64,000 bases of DNA, taken from positions 4,961,754-5,025,753 of the forward strand of contig OX422191.1 in NCBI GenBank assembly GCA_949130485.1, read 5' to 3'. Below are positions 22,601 to 37,600 of the stretch, in pieces. Both the position numbers and the translations under genes were made by a program. Position 1 is the first letter of the stretch; every line of letters starts with the position of its first letter. The DNA comes from Agelas oroides. Lineage: Eukaryota > Porifera > Demospongiae > Agelasida > Agelasidae. The notes under the pieces were generated by a model, which saw nothing but the letters and a program-made list of their open reading frames with translations, did no database searches and had not been told where the DNA came from.

Positions 22601-25600
22601 CAGCGGGTCACAATTTAAAATGCACATGTACAAATTTGAAATGCATGTGTAACCATCCTATCCGTTCAATTCAAATTTCCGGTAAGTGGCTGCAAGCAAA
22701 CAAGCACGTACATTACAAACACACTTCCACAATGCACTCCCGCAATGCACTCCCGCTAGTGTGGGGCTCGCTCAGGCTCTCCCCAATAATGCAGGACCTA
22801 GCTATGTGTACATGTGCACACATGTAATCACAATGGTAACAGGGGAACTTGTACACCCCCAGCCCCACCTTTAAAATTACCAGTGATCAGTCTCAAGAAA
22901 AAGGCATGGGCATACCAAGTGGTCAGGCAGGTGAGGTTTTGGCCCAACCACTTTTTTGTGGACGTAACTTGCACATGCACACTTTGGATTATGTAGAGTT
23001 GAACATAGTAGCTACAAGCTGTATCAACCCTGAAAAGCTATCCAAAGCAATGCTGCATCATGATTTTGCGATATTTACAGTGAATTTGGTTCACTCTGTG
23101 GCAGTTTCTTTGCTAGCTGCCACAAAGCCAAAGATGCGACATGTTACCTACTACTGGCCAACACTAGCCTCATTCCCAGGCCACTCCCAAATTTTATCTC
23201 GCAGCTGTGGAGATAAATTGGGAGAAGGCCTGGTACCATTACTATGTCACGGACTGGAAATGGTGGACTTGGTTAGTATGTAATGTGTACTTGGTTTCAT
23301 AATGATGGCAATGTGACCACACAACATGCAGCCAGTACAGCAAGCAGTCAACAGTAAAGTTTGCCTAGACGTTTTGTCAACAGTTATGGACTTCTGGATG
23401 GTAAAACTTGGGGTGTGTGTTCAGTGCAGTCCTGTGCAAAATATATGCAAGAAAGCGCTACATCGAGTCCAGGGTACTACATAGCTAGAAATCTACTTCC
23501 AAATGGTGCATAGTATATACAATAGGCAGGTATGAAACAGCTAGCCTCTTTCCCAGGCCACTCCCAGATTTTATCTCCCAGCCGTGGAGAAAAATCGGGA
23601 GAAGGCCTGGTACCATTACTACGTAATGACGATAACGTGACAGTAAAGTTTGTCTAGACGTTTTGCCAACAGCTATGGACTTCGAAAGTACCAAGTCATC
23701 AACGAATGATGTGTAGACGTAAGTGGAAGGCATTATGCGTGCACGTTGACCGCAAGGAATCGGGAAAGCATGTGGCTGAGGGCAAGCGTGTCGCTCCGTG
23801 TCACAAGTATCTGCACTCAAGCCACTACCATCAAATAGGCTCAGAGCCTGGGCTAGAACGGCTTAGATAACTTGTACATACCTACAAGTAGCCTTGCCAT
23901 CTGTTTCTTTGTCCTTGATGATAGTGGCCCGAGTACAGACACTTGTTTTAAGCACGGAGAGATGCGCTTGCCCTCAGCCTGCTGCTTTTCTCAGATAATA
24001 GAAGTAAATGCCGATTTGAGGCATTGCATCAGGATTGAAGGGCGTTTGACGTTTCGCATAAACCAAAAAAATTAAACTTCAACCTCCACTGATTTTGTGG
24101 TTGTTAGCATGTTGATATAGTAAGACTTGTTTATGGTAAACTACAATGAATTTGCGACTTGGTTAATCAATGATTGCTCAGTTAAAATATGTACTTTGTC
24201 TTCAGTGCTTGCTCGAAGTGTGAAGGGTAAAGCAAAAACTGAGCTAAAATCAATTATGCCTTTACCACTCTGAGAATGGCTGTACTCACGTTAGCTTCTG
24301 AAGGCTGTGGTTCACTTGTAAAGCCTCACTAAGTGCACGGGCTCCTTTATCTTTGATCTGGTTCACATTGAGGCTGCAGAGTGTCAAAGAATGAGATGAG
24401 AGATGATTCATTAAACCTCTTCACTTTGTGTAAGGTATACCTGGTCTTGGTACATCACTGATGAGACACAGTATGAGACACTGTGTGTCAGTTTGTCAGT
24501 TAGTAAAGTAGTGTACCACTCCCAGTATGCTTGTTGTCACAGTCACTGGTGATTTATGGTGAATTAATATGAGCAGAGGGGGTATAACTAGTCTTGTGCC
24601 CCGCCCACGCACCTCCTGGCGAGAAACGGTCTGGTTGACGAAGTCGAATTTCTTGGGCTTATTACCCAAAACAGGTAATGACCAATGAGATTGCGAGATC
24701 GGTAATTATTACATAACACTTTCCTCACAACGGTAAAATTTCTTCATCTGCATTCGAGTATCCGTACCTTTTTTGAGCGGGTTGGCCGCAAAATATTTTG
24801 ATCGTTGCTAGGTTACGTTGTCACAAAAGCGTGCGCTAGCCCAAGAAATTCGACTTGGTTCACCAGACCGTTTCTCCTCGTGAGAGGGTGGGGTCTGGGG
24901 ACGAGACTAGGGTATAACGTGCATGGGGGTTCAGTCAGGCACTCTACTTGACACCACTACGTACATAACTGGTAAGTTGCCTGGGATGCTCCACTAGTAG
25001 GCGTATCATGGTATACCTACCCTAAAAATTACCAGTGCTCACAGTCTCAAGAGGAATGGGGGAAGGACAAGTATATTGTCCAGAGGAAGCAACTCAGACA
25101 ATCCTGCACCCTACAATGGCTCTCTCCCTCAATCACTTGATTTTAATGTCATCCAAACAATGAATTTGCTTACTAACAACTGTACACATCAGGGGTGGTA
25201 GAGGTAATTGGAAAGTGGTCAGCCTAGAGGCTGTTATGGGTGACTCAACACTTTGGGAAACACTGCATGTGCCATCAACTCCTCTCCCAAATTAGGACCT
25301 GAACAAGGCTACAGTCACAGTACACCACCTAAGAAGTTACACAGAATGGCTGGACTCACTTTAGCTTCTGAAGGCTCTGGCTCACTCGTAAAGCCTCACT
25401 AAGTGCACAGGCTCCTCCATCTGAGATGTGGTTGTACCTGAGGCTGCAGAATGTCCGAATACAAGAGATGAGGGGTGGTTGAACAAACCTCTTAAGGTAT
25501 ATTTGGTCTTGGTGCCTCACTACTGAGACAGTGTATCAGACACTGTGTGTCAGTTTGTCATTTAGTGAAGTGGAGAACTACTCCCTGTATGGTTACTGTC

Positions 25601-28600
25601 ACAGTCACTGATGATTTTAGTGTGAATGAATATGAGCAGTGGGCTGGAGTCCAACCAACCTGGGACTCTACCAGACACTATGAACACAATGATAAGTCAC
25701 CTGGGATGCTCCACTAGTATCATGGTATATATAATGTCACATAGAGCTAATTAGAACAATGCAGGACCTAGCTATGTGTATGTGTGTGCACATATAATCA
25801 CAATGGTAACAGGGGAACTAGCGCACCCCCAGCCGCACCCTAAAATTACCAATCCTCACAGTCTTGGGGGGAAGCACAAGAATATTGTCCAGAAGAAGTA
25901 ACTTAGACAGTGCTGCATCCCTAAGGTGGCCGTGTCTGCCTCAATCACAGGGGCAGTGGCGGCAATTGAAAATTGGTCAGGCTAGAGGCTGCAACAAAGC
26001 ATTTTTACCATTGTTTTCAGGAAGCCCTAGTTCTTGTGGCATCTCTGTGTGTTTATGGTCCTCTTTAGCTAAGACCAGAATTATGAAAGTGAAGGACACA
26101 GCTAAACCTCAACCAAATGTGGACTAATACAATTAGTACATTCAAATTTAACATTCATAACCAGTCATGTAAAATGGGTTCTGGCCGGAATTGTGATGGT
26201 GCCCCTACATGTGTAATCTTATTTGAACTCTTTGTATGGCCAGATCTTTATGACAGAATATCAAGTGGCTAAACAACAAAACAGCTATCACCAAGACTCC
26301 TTTAGAAATGATCATGTAATGGGTGTTAGTGTTGACTCAACACTTTGGGAAACATTGCAAGTGCCACCAACCCCCTTTCCCTAAGCATGGTACTGTAAAC
26401 TCGGCAGCATAAGTACCAGTACTTCTATTCCAAAGTTGCGCATTTTTTCGGTACTGATCACATAGGGTGCTTATAACCATGGGATATCATACCACGAGAC
26501 TAAATATACATGTAGCCTGAAGTAGTATCTCACCATTGATGCCCGGGCTCCAGTATTGCTGCTGCTACCCCTGGGACAGCTATCTACGTTTAGTCCTCGA
26601 TGAAACTCCGCCCACAGACCGATCAGGCTGATGGCACTAATATTCATAGGGTACTTCTATTCATGTGGGTACTTCTATTCAGGAAATTGATAGCAAAGGA
26701 TTTAATGGGTACTTATATTCATAGGATATTTGTATATTGATGGGAACTTGTGCTCCCGAGTTTATGGTATGGACCTGAAACAAGGCTACAGTCACAACAC
26801 ACCCGATGGAATGTCAGCGTACATCATGTACACCACATGCATACTGTCCAGGTTAAGACCATCGCCTAAGACCTCAACCATGAACTACCGAGGGTGCTCA
26901 GAAAAACATGCCCCCTCCTACACAGTAGCAGGGGGTGTGCTCTTGGGTATGGTCAAGGAACAAGTTAACAGGTGGACCTGACATTTAAAGTAAAGTCTCT
27001 GTGGTTTTACTTACATGTTCATGCCCAACAACAGCCATCAATCAGGTCATTAAACACTCCTTGAGCAGTAAAACGAAATCTACCAGTATACTTGCAAACT
27101 ACCACTAGGAAAATACCAATAATCAATGGACAGTTTTGAGATGAAAAATGACTTCTCGGGCATGGCAGATTATCAACTTAATTATGATAAATCCCTTTAA
27201 ACCCTGAATTATTTTCACTTGAGACTAGTTTTAGCCTATACATGCCTTTAACCGTATCTCCATTTCTGTCCAAGCTCTGACTCCAAACTGAACCTAAGTC
27301 CACTTCCAGCCTTAGCAAGCAGACTCGTGACCTTGACCACACCCCCTCATTAATGAGCATGCAATAGTCAACACTCTCGGTTGTCACACACCCGCTCAGA
27401 GCCCAGGCAGCCTTCCCTGCCAGAAATAAACCCCCTACAAGGTGAGAGTAGCGTTTTCTAAGCCTGTCCACGCAGCCAGGGCAAGAATTGGCCCACCAGG
27501 TCCCAACCATGGCGCTTTGACAGCCAAGCCTAGTAGCCACCATGTGCATGTCACCCTGCGGGTGACCCCACCCACCTCCCCCTGTCCCACCCTTTCTGCT
27601 GATGCAGAACCGCGCGCATAGCAGTGTGCAGTATAGTGCACTACAGGATTTAAAGGGTTAACTTAATTAACATGTATTGCAATGCATACAGTTGTATACC
27701 ATGATAGTCATGTCAAAGCATAGTTTGTGTGTATCTGTAAAGCACACTTTAACACATTAGATCATCTCAAACTTGTATAACTGCATTTTTTAACTGACAT
27801 TTTTAACTGTTGCATCATGATCACAAACATTGTTGCTGTGCGTACACCAGGAACCACAGCACTATTACTGACCAACAGAAATGGCTACACTCACTTTAGC
27901 TCCTGCAGGCTCTTATTCACTTGTAAAGCCTCGCTAAGTGCATGGGCTCCTTTTTCTTTGATCTGGTTCCCACTGAGGCTGCAGAATGTCAGAGAATGTC
28001 AGAGAATAAAAGATGAGAGGTGGTTCAATGAACCTCTTCACTTTCTGTAAGGTATATTTTGTCTCAGTATCTCACTACTGACACGCAGTATCAGATACTG
28101 ATACTGTGTGTCAGTTAGTGAAGTAGAGGACTACTCCCTGTCTGGATACTGTCACAGGCACAGGTAATTTTAGGATAAATTAATGAGCAGAGGGCTGGGG
28201 TCCAACCAACCTGGGACTTGAGTCAGGCACTCTACTGGACACTGTAGACACCGATAGCCGTATGGTGGTAAATATGATGTCACATAGAGAATGCAACAAT
28301 TAGAATACTGCAGAACCTAGCTATGTATGGGGCGTCGTCTGTAACTTAAATTGTGTTTTCAAGGCTATTTTATAAACTATGATGTTACTTTATAAACTAC
28401 GATGCCACTTTATAAAGTATGGTGCTACTTTATAAACTAAGATGCTACTTTATAATGTATGATGCTACTTCATATAGTATGGTGCTACTTTATAAACTAA
28501 GATGCTACTTTATAATGTATGATGCTACTTCATATAGTATGGTGCTACTTTATAATGTATGATGCTACTTTATATAAAGTATGCTTTATAAAGTAGCATC

Positions 28601-31600
28601 GTAGTTGATAAAGTAGCCTTGAAAACACAATTTAGTTACAGACGGTGCCCCATAGCTATGTGTATGTAGCACACATGTAACCACAATGGTAACAGCAGAA
28701 CTTGTGTGGTTACTGTCACAGTCACTAGTGATATTTAGGGTGAATTAATATGAGCAGAGGGGGTCTATCTAGCATCATTCCCAGACCTGAAGAGGAGGAG
28801 GAGAAAGGGCCTGGTTTCAGCCATTCGGGCATGCGCTTAATTATCTCCAATTTAGCATGTGTTGATCAGTGGGAGGGTGCTCATGATGCCTTCAAAGTTG
28901 CATGGTTGATTGCATGACGTCAGTATTCACAGTATCAAACCAGCCTAGCTAGCTAGTCTGGGTAGCTTTCATCTCAGCACTTTGGTCAACAACCTTGTGC
29001 TGTTTATCAGTGAAGAACTCTAGCAAAAAGGGCAGACAGAAATGCAGTGGAAGCCCAAGTTACCCCTTGTGAGCCTGGGAACGAGGCTATTGCTATGTGC
29101 TTATAATTGCATTTCTTTGTTTGTGCATGTGTGTGTGTGTGCACATAACACTCTATGTGGCTTCATGCACAAAACAGTTCTAGTTGCTACACCTCGGGGT
29201 TAGGGAACTTTACATGCCTGTGATCAACGCCTCAGAAACATCACACAAGATATTCAATGTACAGCTGCATATTTGGTAACTCGGCCAGGTGATCCATCAC
29301 TCCAGCTTTTGCTCATCCCCATACATACCGTAATTATTCAAATACTACCTGTGATCCAATTTAACGTACAAAATTCAATTTCAGGAATTTATCATGAATC
29401 TAATGCTACGTAAGCCGGAGTCTTAATTTATTTACGCTAATCCAATTTAGCGCAAGATAATTACTGAAGCCGACCTCCAATTTTTGTGGCCTTCCTACCG
29501 GTCTCACAAACAGTTGTACTGTCTTCATAGTTCGGCGAAGTCTGTGCACAATTCCAGGAAAAACAGCTATACACTTATCTAGCTACGCTTGGTGCAACCT
29601 TCATTGGTCACAGAGTTCGGCAAGGTATGCACAATTCGAGGAAAAGCCACTGTACACTTTCCTAGGTAGCGCAGGACACTTGGTACTGCCTTCATCAGTT
29701 ACAGAGTTCATCGAGGTCTGTACACAATTATAGGAAAAAAAACAGCTAAACCCTTATAAGGCTTGCGAAAGCACTTCCACCTATAATTTGTGATTCTGTA
29801 CACAATTCTAGGAAAAACCAGCTATACACTTACTTTGCTTACGAAAAGCAGGTGCCTTCAGTTTTCATGTATTGTGATTCTGCACACAATTCTAGAAAAA
29901 ACACAGCTATACACTTACCTAGCTTACAAAAGCAGGCCTTCGGGCGTTTTCACGTATTGTGATTGTTATGCAACGTAAGATCTAATTTTATGTAAGAAAT
30001 TCTATTTCAGGAATTTATGATGAATCCAATCTAACGTAAGGTCACAACCTAATTATTTATTAAGCATACATGGCAGTCCCGAATAGAAATCGAATATTAT
30101 TCCGTCGCGTATTTCAAGCGCATCACTGTAGCACTAAGCTTCAGCTAGGGGCGGAGCTCATACACGCTTCGTAGACGTATCAGATATTCATGCATTTACA
30201 TAGCGCGTATGAGCCCCGCCCTTAGCGGAAGCTCAGCACTATAGCACGTCAAACTTAGTGATGTGCTTGAAATACGCAACGGAATAATATTCGATTTCTA
30301 TCCGGGACTGCCACATATGTAGTATTCCAATAATTACAGTAGCTGTCATGAAAACATGATTATCACCAATTACTGTTGCAGACTGGGAATGAAGAAGACT
30401 CAATCTTGAACTGATATACTTGCAAACTACCACTAGGCAATTTCCCTTAAAGTACCAACACTGAAATGATGGACAATGACTTCTTCACGGCAGATAGTGG
30501 CTCCAACTTTACTGGTCCAGTACCAACTGCCCACGGGTTCTAAAGTACATGATTAACCCACTTCTCAATAAATTAGAAATTTTGCTCCATGGCAATGTAG
30601 CTCCAATCAGCAACAATTTGTGGCAGTCCCAGGTAGAAATCGAACATTATTCCTTTGGGTATTTCGATCGCGTTACTGCGTTTGAAGCGCTGTAGCACAG
30701 AACTTTCAATGTACTGTAGCAAAGTTAGTGTTATGTTGAACTATAGCCGAATGCCCTCTGTAGCAACTGGTTGTTATAAAAATCCGGTAGCTTGGTAGGA
30801 AATGTTATACAGGCAAGTTTGTGACATACTAATTTCATTTATGAGCATGTACCTGTAATCTTAAGGAACTGCCCATTGTCAACTTCATTGTAGCATTTGG
30901 AGACCCTCACTCAAAACCAAATAATTATCACCATACTGCACTTGCAGTAATTTGACTCTTGTTAAGCTACACTAGTTGAGATATAGTGTAGCTTTATCAC
31001 TGCCAGAAATGCAACGACACGGACTTCGCACTCCTTGGAAACGTCCGTTACATTTCCGTTACACGTACTTCATGTTTTACTACGGCAGCCCATGATGGCA
31101 GCTCAAACTCTGACTTAAGTAACAAGCTTACCTTGTACGTAAATGTGTTGTTAACAATATATTCACCTTCTGCTTTCTCTCTACTAGCCACAGATATCTA
31201 CAGTGCTGGCTCTTAAAGGTCACAGAATTTGCCTTTCATGATTGTATTTCTACCGTATTTTCACACATTGAAGTGTGAAAAAATTGGCATTTCAAATTTC
31301 TGAAATAGCACTTTTGCAGTTCATTTTAGATTAGTTAATGATATAATTCACTTATTTATGATGTCCTCTGCCCGACTGGCCGTAAAGTTTTTGCAGATTT
31401 TGTTCACAGAATTAGCCAAATCTGTACAAAAATGTACGCTAGCATATACAATTACGGATAATTGCAAAATACGGTACAACGTAAACTTCCGCATTTTATT
31501 TATGACTCCGTACACTATGGAAATAACGTCGTGACTGCCGCACTATTCAAATTTCTGGCAATGTATCATTACTGTAGTACCAGTGTACACCTCTTAACAA

Positions 31601-34600
31601 GTAGAACATGAACGGCTAGACTCACTTTAGCTTCTGAAGGCTCTGGTTCACTTGTAAAGCTGTGGCAAGTGCACAAGCTCCTTTGTCTGTAATCTTGTTC
31701 CTACTGAGGCTGCAAGAGGTCAGGTAACAAAAAAGGGAAGTGCTTCAAAATGTTGTTGTGGACATAATTATACCTAGACAATAATATACAAGATTCAAAA
31801 ACCAAAAAACATGATTCCTTGTAGTCAAACACAATATAAATCAATATGCACACTTATTTGTCGGCCACAAATGGTGAGCTCTTGTGTGATCATGAGTCAG
31901 GGATGCACACAACCATCCATGCTAGTATATAGTATACAATGCCAAATGTATATAGGACAAATGTATGGAAGTGTCCCCAGCCCTCCCTAAATTGCATCAG
32001 AGGCTTGGAATTAACCTTAGGCCTACAGGCTCAGTGTATAGCTACCTCTTTAAAAGTATAGGACATGAATGGTTCAACTTACTTTAGCCTAAGCTTCTGG
32101 TGGCTCTGGTTCACTTGTAAAGCTTCAACCAGTACACACACACATCCATCTAAAATCCCGTTCTCACTGAGACTGCAGAATGTTAGAGCCAGGCACATAG
32201 TTCAACAATCCCAATGAATGTTCATTCAATCAAAAACCCGAAATTTTGACTAGGTACGTATATGTATGTGCAGATGAAGTTTCATACTATTTATGTTGAG
32301 TGTGTGCACGCAGAGGTACAGGGAACCACCAAGGTGAAGAAGGGCTTGAAGGATGCACATAGGGACAGATAGGAGGAGGAGTATACAGTATCATTTTACA
32401 TATGCATTTAATGAGGTTTAAGTCTTAGTTAAGCTAGGAGGAACCATGGTGCTATTTTGAGGGTACAGGGCTGTGGATGCGTGGTCATGCACTCATACCA
32501 CATGGGCACACTGTGACTATTTTTCCTGCTGCTGAAGCTACACGACTTGACTCTGTTGAGCGACAATGACGGATACAGAAGGGGCAGCCACAGAATCCCA
32601 GCCAAAGCAAGCGCTCACCCGAGCAGACATTCCAGGGATAGAGTTAGTCTGCCTCCTGGTCGATGAAGTTTCCAAATGGATCCCACCAACATACTGGAGC
32701 CAGAATGAGCCTCAAGAAGTCTAATCCATGAGATTGGAGGACAGTGAGTTAACACTTAACATCACTGGGTGCTGCTGTTTCTTAGTTTCACTAGAAATCT
32801 CAGACCACCACATACTGTTAAGTTCATCAAGTAAAGTGCATGCTGCCTTCCTGGGCAGAGTGGTAGCCTGGCTGTTGCAAGATAAGCAGCTGGTCCACCT
32901 TAGAAAAATCTGGGTCAGTGAAGGTCCAAGAGACATGAGAGCAATCCAAGGTAGAAGGTCCCCTAGCCATAGGAGCAGGACTACCTCCAGTGCTACTGAA
33001 GTTGGTTGCCTGTATCCAAGCCAGAGAGTTTATAGAAATGTCAAAGTTCATACCTGACCAATTGGGCATGAATGCTGGCACACCTCAGCAGGGAGACAAG
33101 GACGAGAAGCAAGGGCAAAAGCCCAAACGTTGTCAAGTCACTAACATTTTGGGATGGGTCTAGTGGTATAGTGTATATATGGTCTTGCTTCAGAGTGCAT
33201 TCAAGATTTGCTGGGGTACAAAGCTCTAATACTCAAACCTAGAATGGCATACCCAGGAGATGAGCGGTTAGGTTATGACTGTAAGTTCCACCAATGAGCT
33301 GCAGTTAATCCTGGTACAGTCTGGGACTGAATCCACCCATCCCTCTGGAACAATGCTTTGCAGGATAAGGCAGAGCCAGATTCTGCTTCAGCCTGTCTCA
33401 CCACTCTGATGACTGGGACTGGGCTCCACCAACGCCCAAGAATCCTCCGCGAGAAACTCTGAGTGAAAAAACATTTCTTGTGCCTTCCTGCCCTCATGGA
33501 GTAAGCGGCACAGGGAGTCCTGTCTACTATTAATGGAACTTCAATCCTGAGCCGATGTACCCCCATGCAGGATGCAAATACCAGCACATATGCATCTTCT
33601 GTAGCAATGATGCAAGGGTGGTTGATAAGGAGCACAAAGCGCTGCACTGCTCCTGACGCCGTCGCCTGCAGCCCTGGCAGATGAATACTGGACCAATATG
33701 ACCAACCAACTATGGGAACCGCTACCAACCATACTAGTAGCAAGTATGGTAAACCTGGTATTACTCCGTTTTATGGACCCACCACCTAACTGTATGGACT
33801 GCTAGCACTGTAACTTTGTTGTTGTTGTTCTTGCCGCTGTTGTGTTTGCTGCACTATGTGTAGAAGTGTTGATGAGTGTAGTACAATGTATTCAGGGCAT
33901 AGCCTACAGAGCACTTAGATGAGGTAACCCCTAATTGGTAGGGTACAGTAAAGAAATGTCAAAAACTTAACACAAATCCCTTGCAACACCCAGATGTTGC
34001 AAGGGATTACCTTGAAAATTAAATACGGGAGAAAAGGATGATAGTACCATTCACAAAAGTTGCAGTCCCAAAGGCACATATCAACCATTTTGGGGTGATT
34101 CCAAAATCTCACCAGCCAAATAAGTGGCAACTAATAGTTGACTTGGCATATCCAAAAGGAAACAGCATGAATGATGGGCACCAAAGGATCTATGCTCAAT
34201 GATTTTCACGACTACTGATGACGCCATCAATAAGACCTAAGGAGTAGGCCCAAGAGCTCTTTTAGCAAAGATTGATATAAAAGTGCTTTCAGACTAATTC
34301 CAGTGCATCCAGCAGACCGCCACTTACCTCATTCACTACTTAGATGATTTCCTCACCATAGGAGCCCCAGGCTCATCCGAATGTCAACGTAACCTTGAAA
34401 CTTTCATCCAAATCTTGCCAAGTACTAGTTGTTCCGCTGACTACCAGAGAATGTTGCAGGTCCAGCAGTGGCAATGGAATTCCTGGGCATCCTACTGGAT
34501 TCAGTCAGGATGGAAGCACATCTCCCAGACAACAAGCTCTCTAGAGTGCGGCAGACTATCACAGCTTGGCTGGGCAGCAAGAGTGCAACAAAACAGGAAA

Positions 34601-37600
34601 TTTTGTCATTGGTTGGGCTGATAAAACATGCAGCCGAAGTGGTTTGTCCTGGACGGACATTTGTGAGATGGATGTACAGTGTAGCACTCAAGTATGAGAG
34701 CTAGATTACTTTACCAGGCTCAATCAGGGGTTCCAGTCAGACTTAAACTGGTGACAGATCTTCCTGCAAGACTGGAACGGTGTCAGCCTCCTTCAACAAG
34801 CTTTTCAACTTCACATGATTCTGCAGACAGATGTGTCGGGGGCTTGGGGGTGTGGGGCTTTCCTCTACCCTCAGTGCTTTCAGTGGTAATAGCGAGGGCA
34901 TGGTCATCAGTAGCACTTACGGTCAAGGAACAGGCAGCAAACACCAGGCCCTCATGTTCGACTTCCAGTCACCATCGAGGTAACAGCATAAATCAAGGTC
35001 TTACAAAAAAAAATCCCACAAACGAGGTCAAGGTATTTTATTGGGCTGCATGTGCCCTTGCCTTATTTGGCTTCCCAAGGTGTGGCAAATTTGCATTACC
35101 ATCCCAGTCAGAATTTGACCCAAGCACTCACCTGTCACTGAATGATATAGCTATTGACTCTGCAGACTCGCCATCTTTGATTCAATTGTCAATCAAACAG
35201 TCCAAGACAGACCCTTTCCGTAAAGGTGTTCTGCTGTTCTGGCCTAGACAGGCAAGGACATTTGCCCTATTACAGTCATAATGCCCTAGCATTGTGAGAC
35301 CCCAACCAAAGCTCACTATCCCTCTACCAGGGAGGAAGCTATCGCACATGACAAGATTTTACCACCCTTCTATGCACAACTTTTCGGCAAGCGGGCTTAG
35401 ATGACAGCCAATACACAGCCCACAGCTTTAGGATTGGGGTAGCCACTACAGCAAAAAAGGTGGGCATTTCTGATGTACACATCAAAAGGCTGGGTTGGTG
35501 GAAAAGTAATGCCTAGCGACTGTATGTGCATACCACCCTCAAGCAAAACTGGTTCTCTATCCAAGCAACTAGTTTCTAACCCCTAAGTTGTATAGGGTAG
35601 TTTGCTACAGCTGTAACTTCTCAATTGCACTGCTTTCATATATGTATACGTTATATATGAACCATATGGTATTAGGAGGTGTATATGGTATTAGGAGGTG
35701 TATATGGTGAATATACTACCCGAGACCAAGGTCAGAGGAAGTTTGCAGTAGATATACCCCGAGCCGAATGCAACCTTACTATGGTTCATATAATATATAC
35801 TATGGGGTGCACTAAGTTCACAACATCTGGTGCCCATGACGTAATAGCCAACTTGCAAGATTACGTCACGTTCGTTTGGACACGCCCACTTATGGTATCA
35901 CGTACCGTACTGCTCCATTGAAATGTATGGCAAACAGCTACCAAGGTGAGTATTTATAAGCACGGCGCGCGCGCGCTACCGTATATCCACTCAAAATTCT
36001 AGATATAGGATGTCCAGAAAATTTGCTACAAAGTGATACCATTCACGTGTGAATTGGAGAAGCAGCTGTTGAGCAATGGCGTCTAAAGCGAGTGACAACA
36101 CGGAACCCGAACGTACCCGTGGGCTTATAAACAGTTCTTTCAGAACTCACAACAGGGCAGCGGCGAGACTGAGCCAAAGAAGAAGTCGGTGAGAGGAGGC
36201 TATACTTGTTGTGTACCTGGCTGCTACTCTAACAAAGCGAGACCAGGAGCTTTCCTTCCACAAGTTTCCTTCAGCCAATGCTTAAGTTCCACAACGTGGA
36301 GCTCACTGGGGTCACGGCCACATAGCGACGCTCCAGGAATGTCTTTCTCACTGAGTTGAACAGAGGATCGTTCAGTATAATACACGAAAGCGGAAGAGCA
36401 CTCCTCCGCTTCTGTGTATTATACTGCACGAACAAAAACGGGGGAGGCCTGGGGAACGAGGCTAAGGCCCAGGGAGAATTGGCCCTTCCATTGCAAAACA
36501 AAACTTTTGATTTCTGTGCTGCAGTTGTGATATGTACCTTAATGTTACTTTTAATTGCGCATACTTAATTTAGCGATTTTGAATACACCTCATTTAGCGT
36601 GTATTAATTTTAGCGTTTTTTTAACAGAAACCAAAATTATTAATTAGTATTATTTTTGAGTACTTATTTTAGCAATGATGACTCTGATCGCTAAAATCGC
36701 TAAATTTAGTATGTGCAATTAAAGTGTATTTGCCAATTTCAAGCAAATTAACTGTGTGACATTGTATTCTTTGTGCATCTAGGCTGAGAGGGGTCGTCTC
36801 TAATTGCTGGACTGGACTGCTGGACTGGATTACTGGACTGACCTTTAAACTAAAATTGTGTGTATCACATGAATTGGGTCACATGTTCGATGCTTAGATT
36901 GCCGAGAAACAAAGGACGCGGCATGCAGCAACTGTGGGAGTTTTGTGCCTAAGAGACCTTGAAAACTATGCGTATACTACAGCAGATGGAGCAGCTTGGT
37001 AGGCCAATTGGCACTATAATCTATTCCAAGGCCTCTCGCAGACCAAGCATAGTTTTTACATGGCTACATTCAACAAGACTATGGGTATAACATAGCCTGG
37101 TAGCCACTAACCAGTATAGCATTTGACAGCAGCGTTCTCCATGACACTCCGGCAGTACATTGTTTTTAGTAAAGAGGCCTTTGTCAATACTTTTGATGCT
37201 CTTTTGCACGCTTGCTATAGTCAGAGTGCTTTGAGCTCACTGCGTGTACACCATGAATTCATGATGCACATCCATCCATGTAGCTTGTACATTGTGCACT
37301 CATGTACATTCTCTAACATGCAGTAGAAAGATGAAGTGCAGCTTATAGTAAGGCAGTTATTGTAACCAAATTTACGACATTTGATTGAATGGAAGTCATG
37401 TGACATGAACAAATTTAAGTCCAGTAATCCAGTCCATCAGTCCAGTCCAGCAATCCAGTCCAGTGATTAGATACGACCGCTGAGAGGATGTGGTTCATTA
37501 ATTCATAAGTATATTTTTGTATCTTCAGAATAACAAATAATAGAACATTCAAATGAAATCCACAAATCCATATTGAAATCTAGAATCCAATCTCAAATCC

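Noticed and set aside
33273-33743. 156-codon minus-strand frame
   Set aside because: Lies antisense within the DIRS-like fossil and has no independent support.
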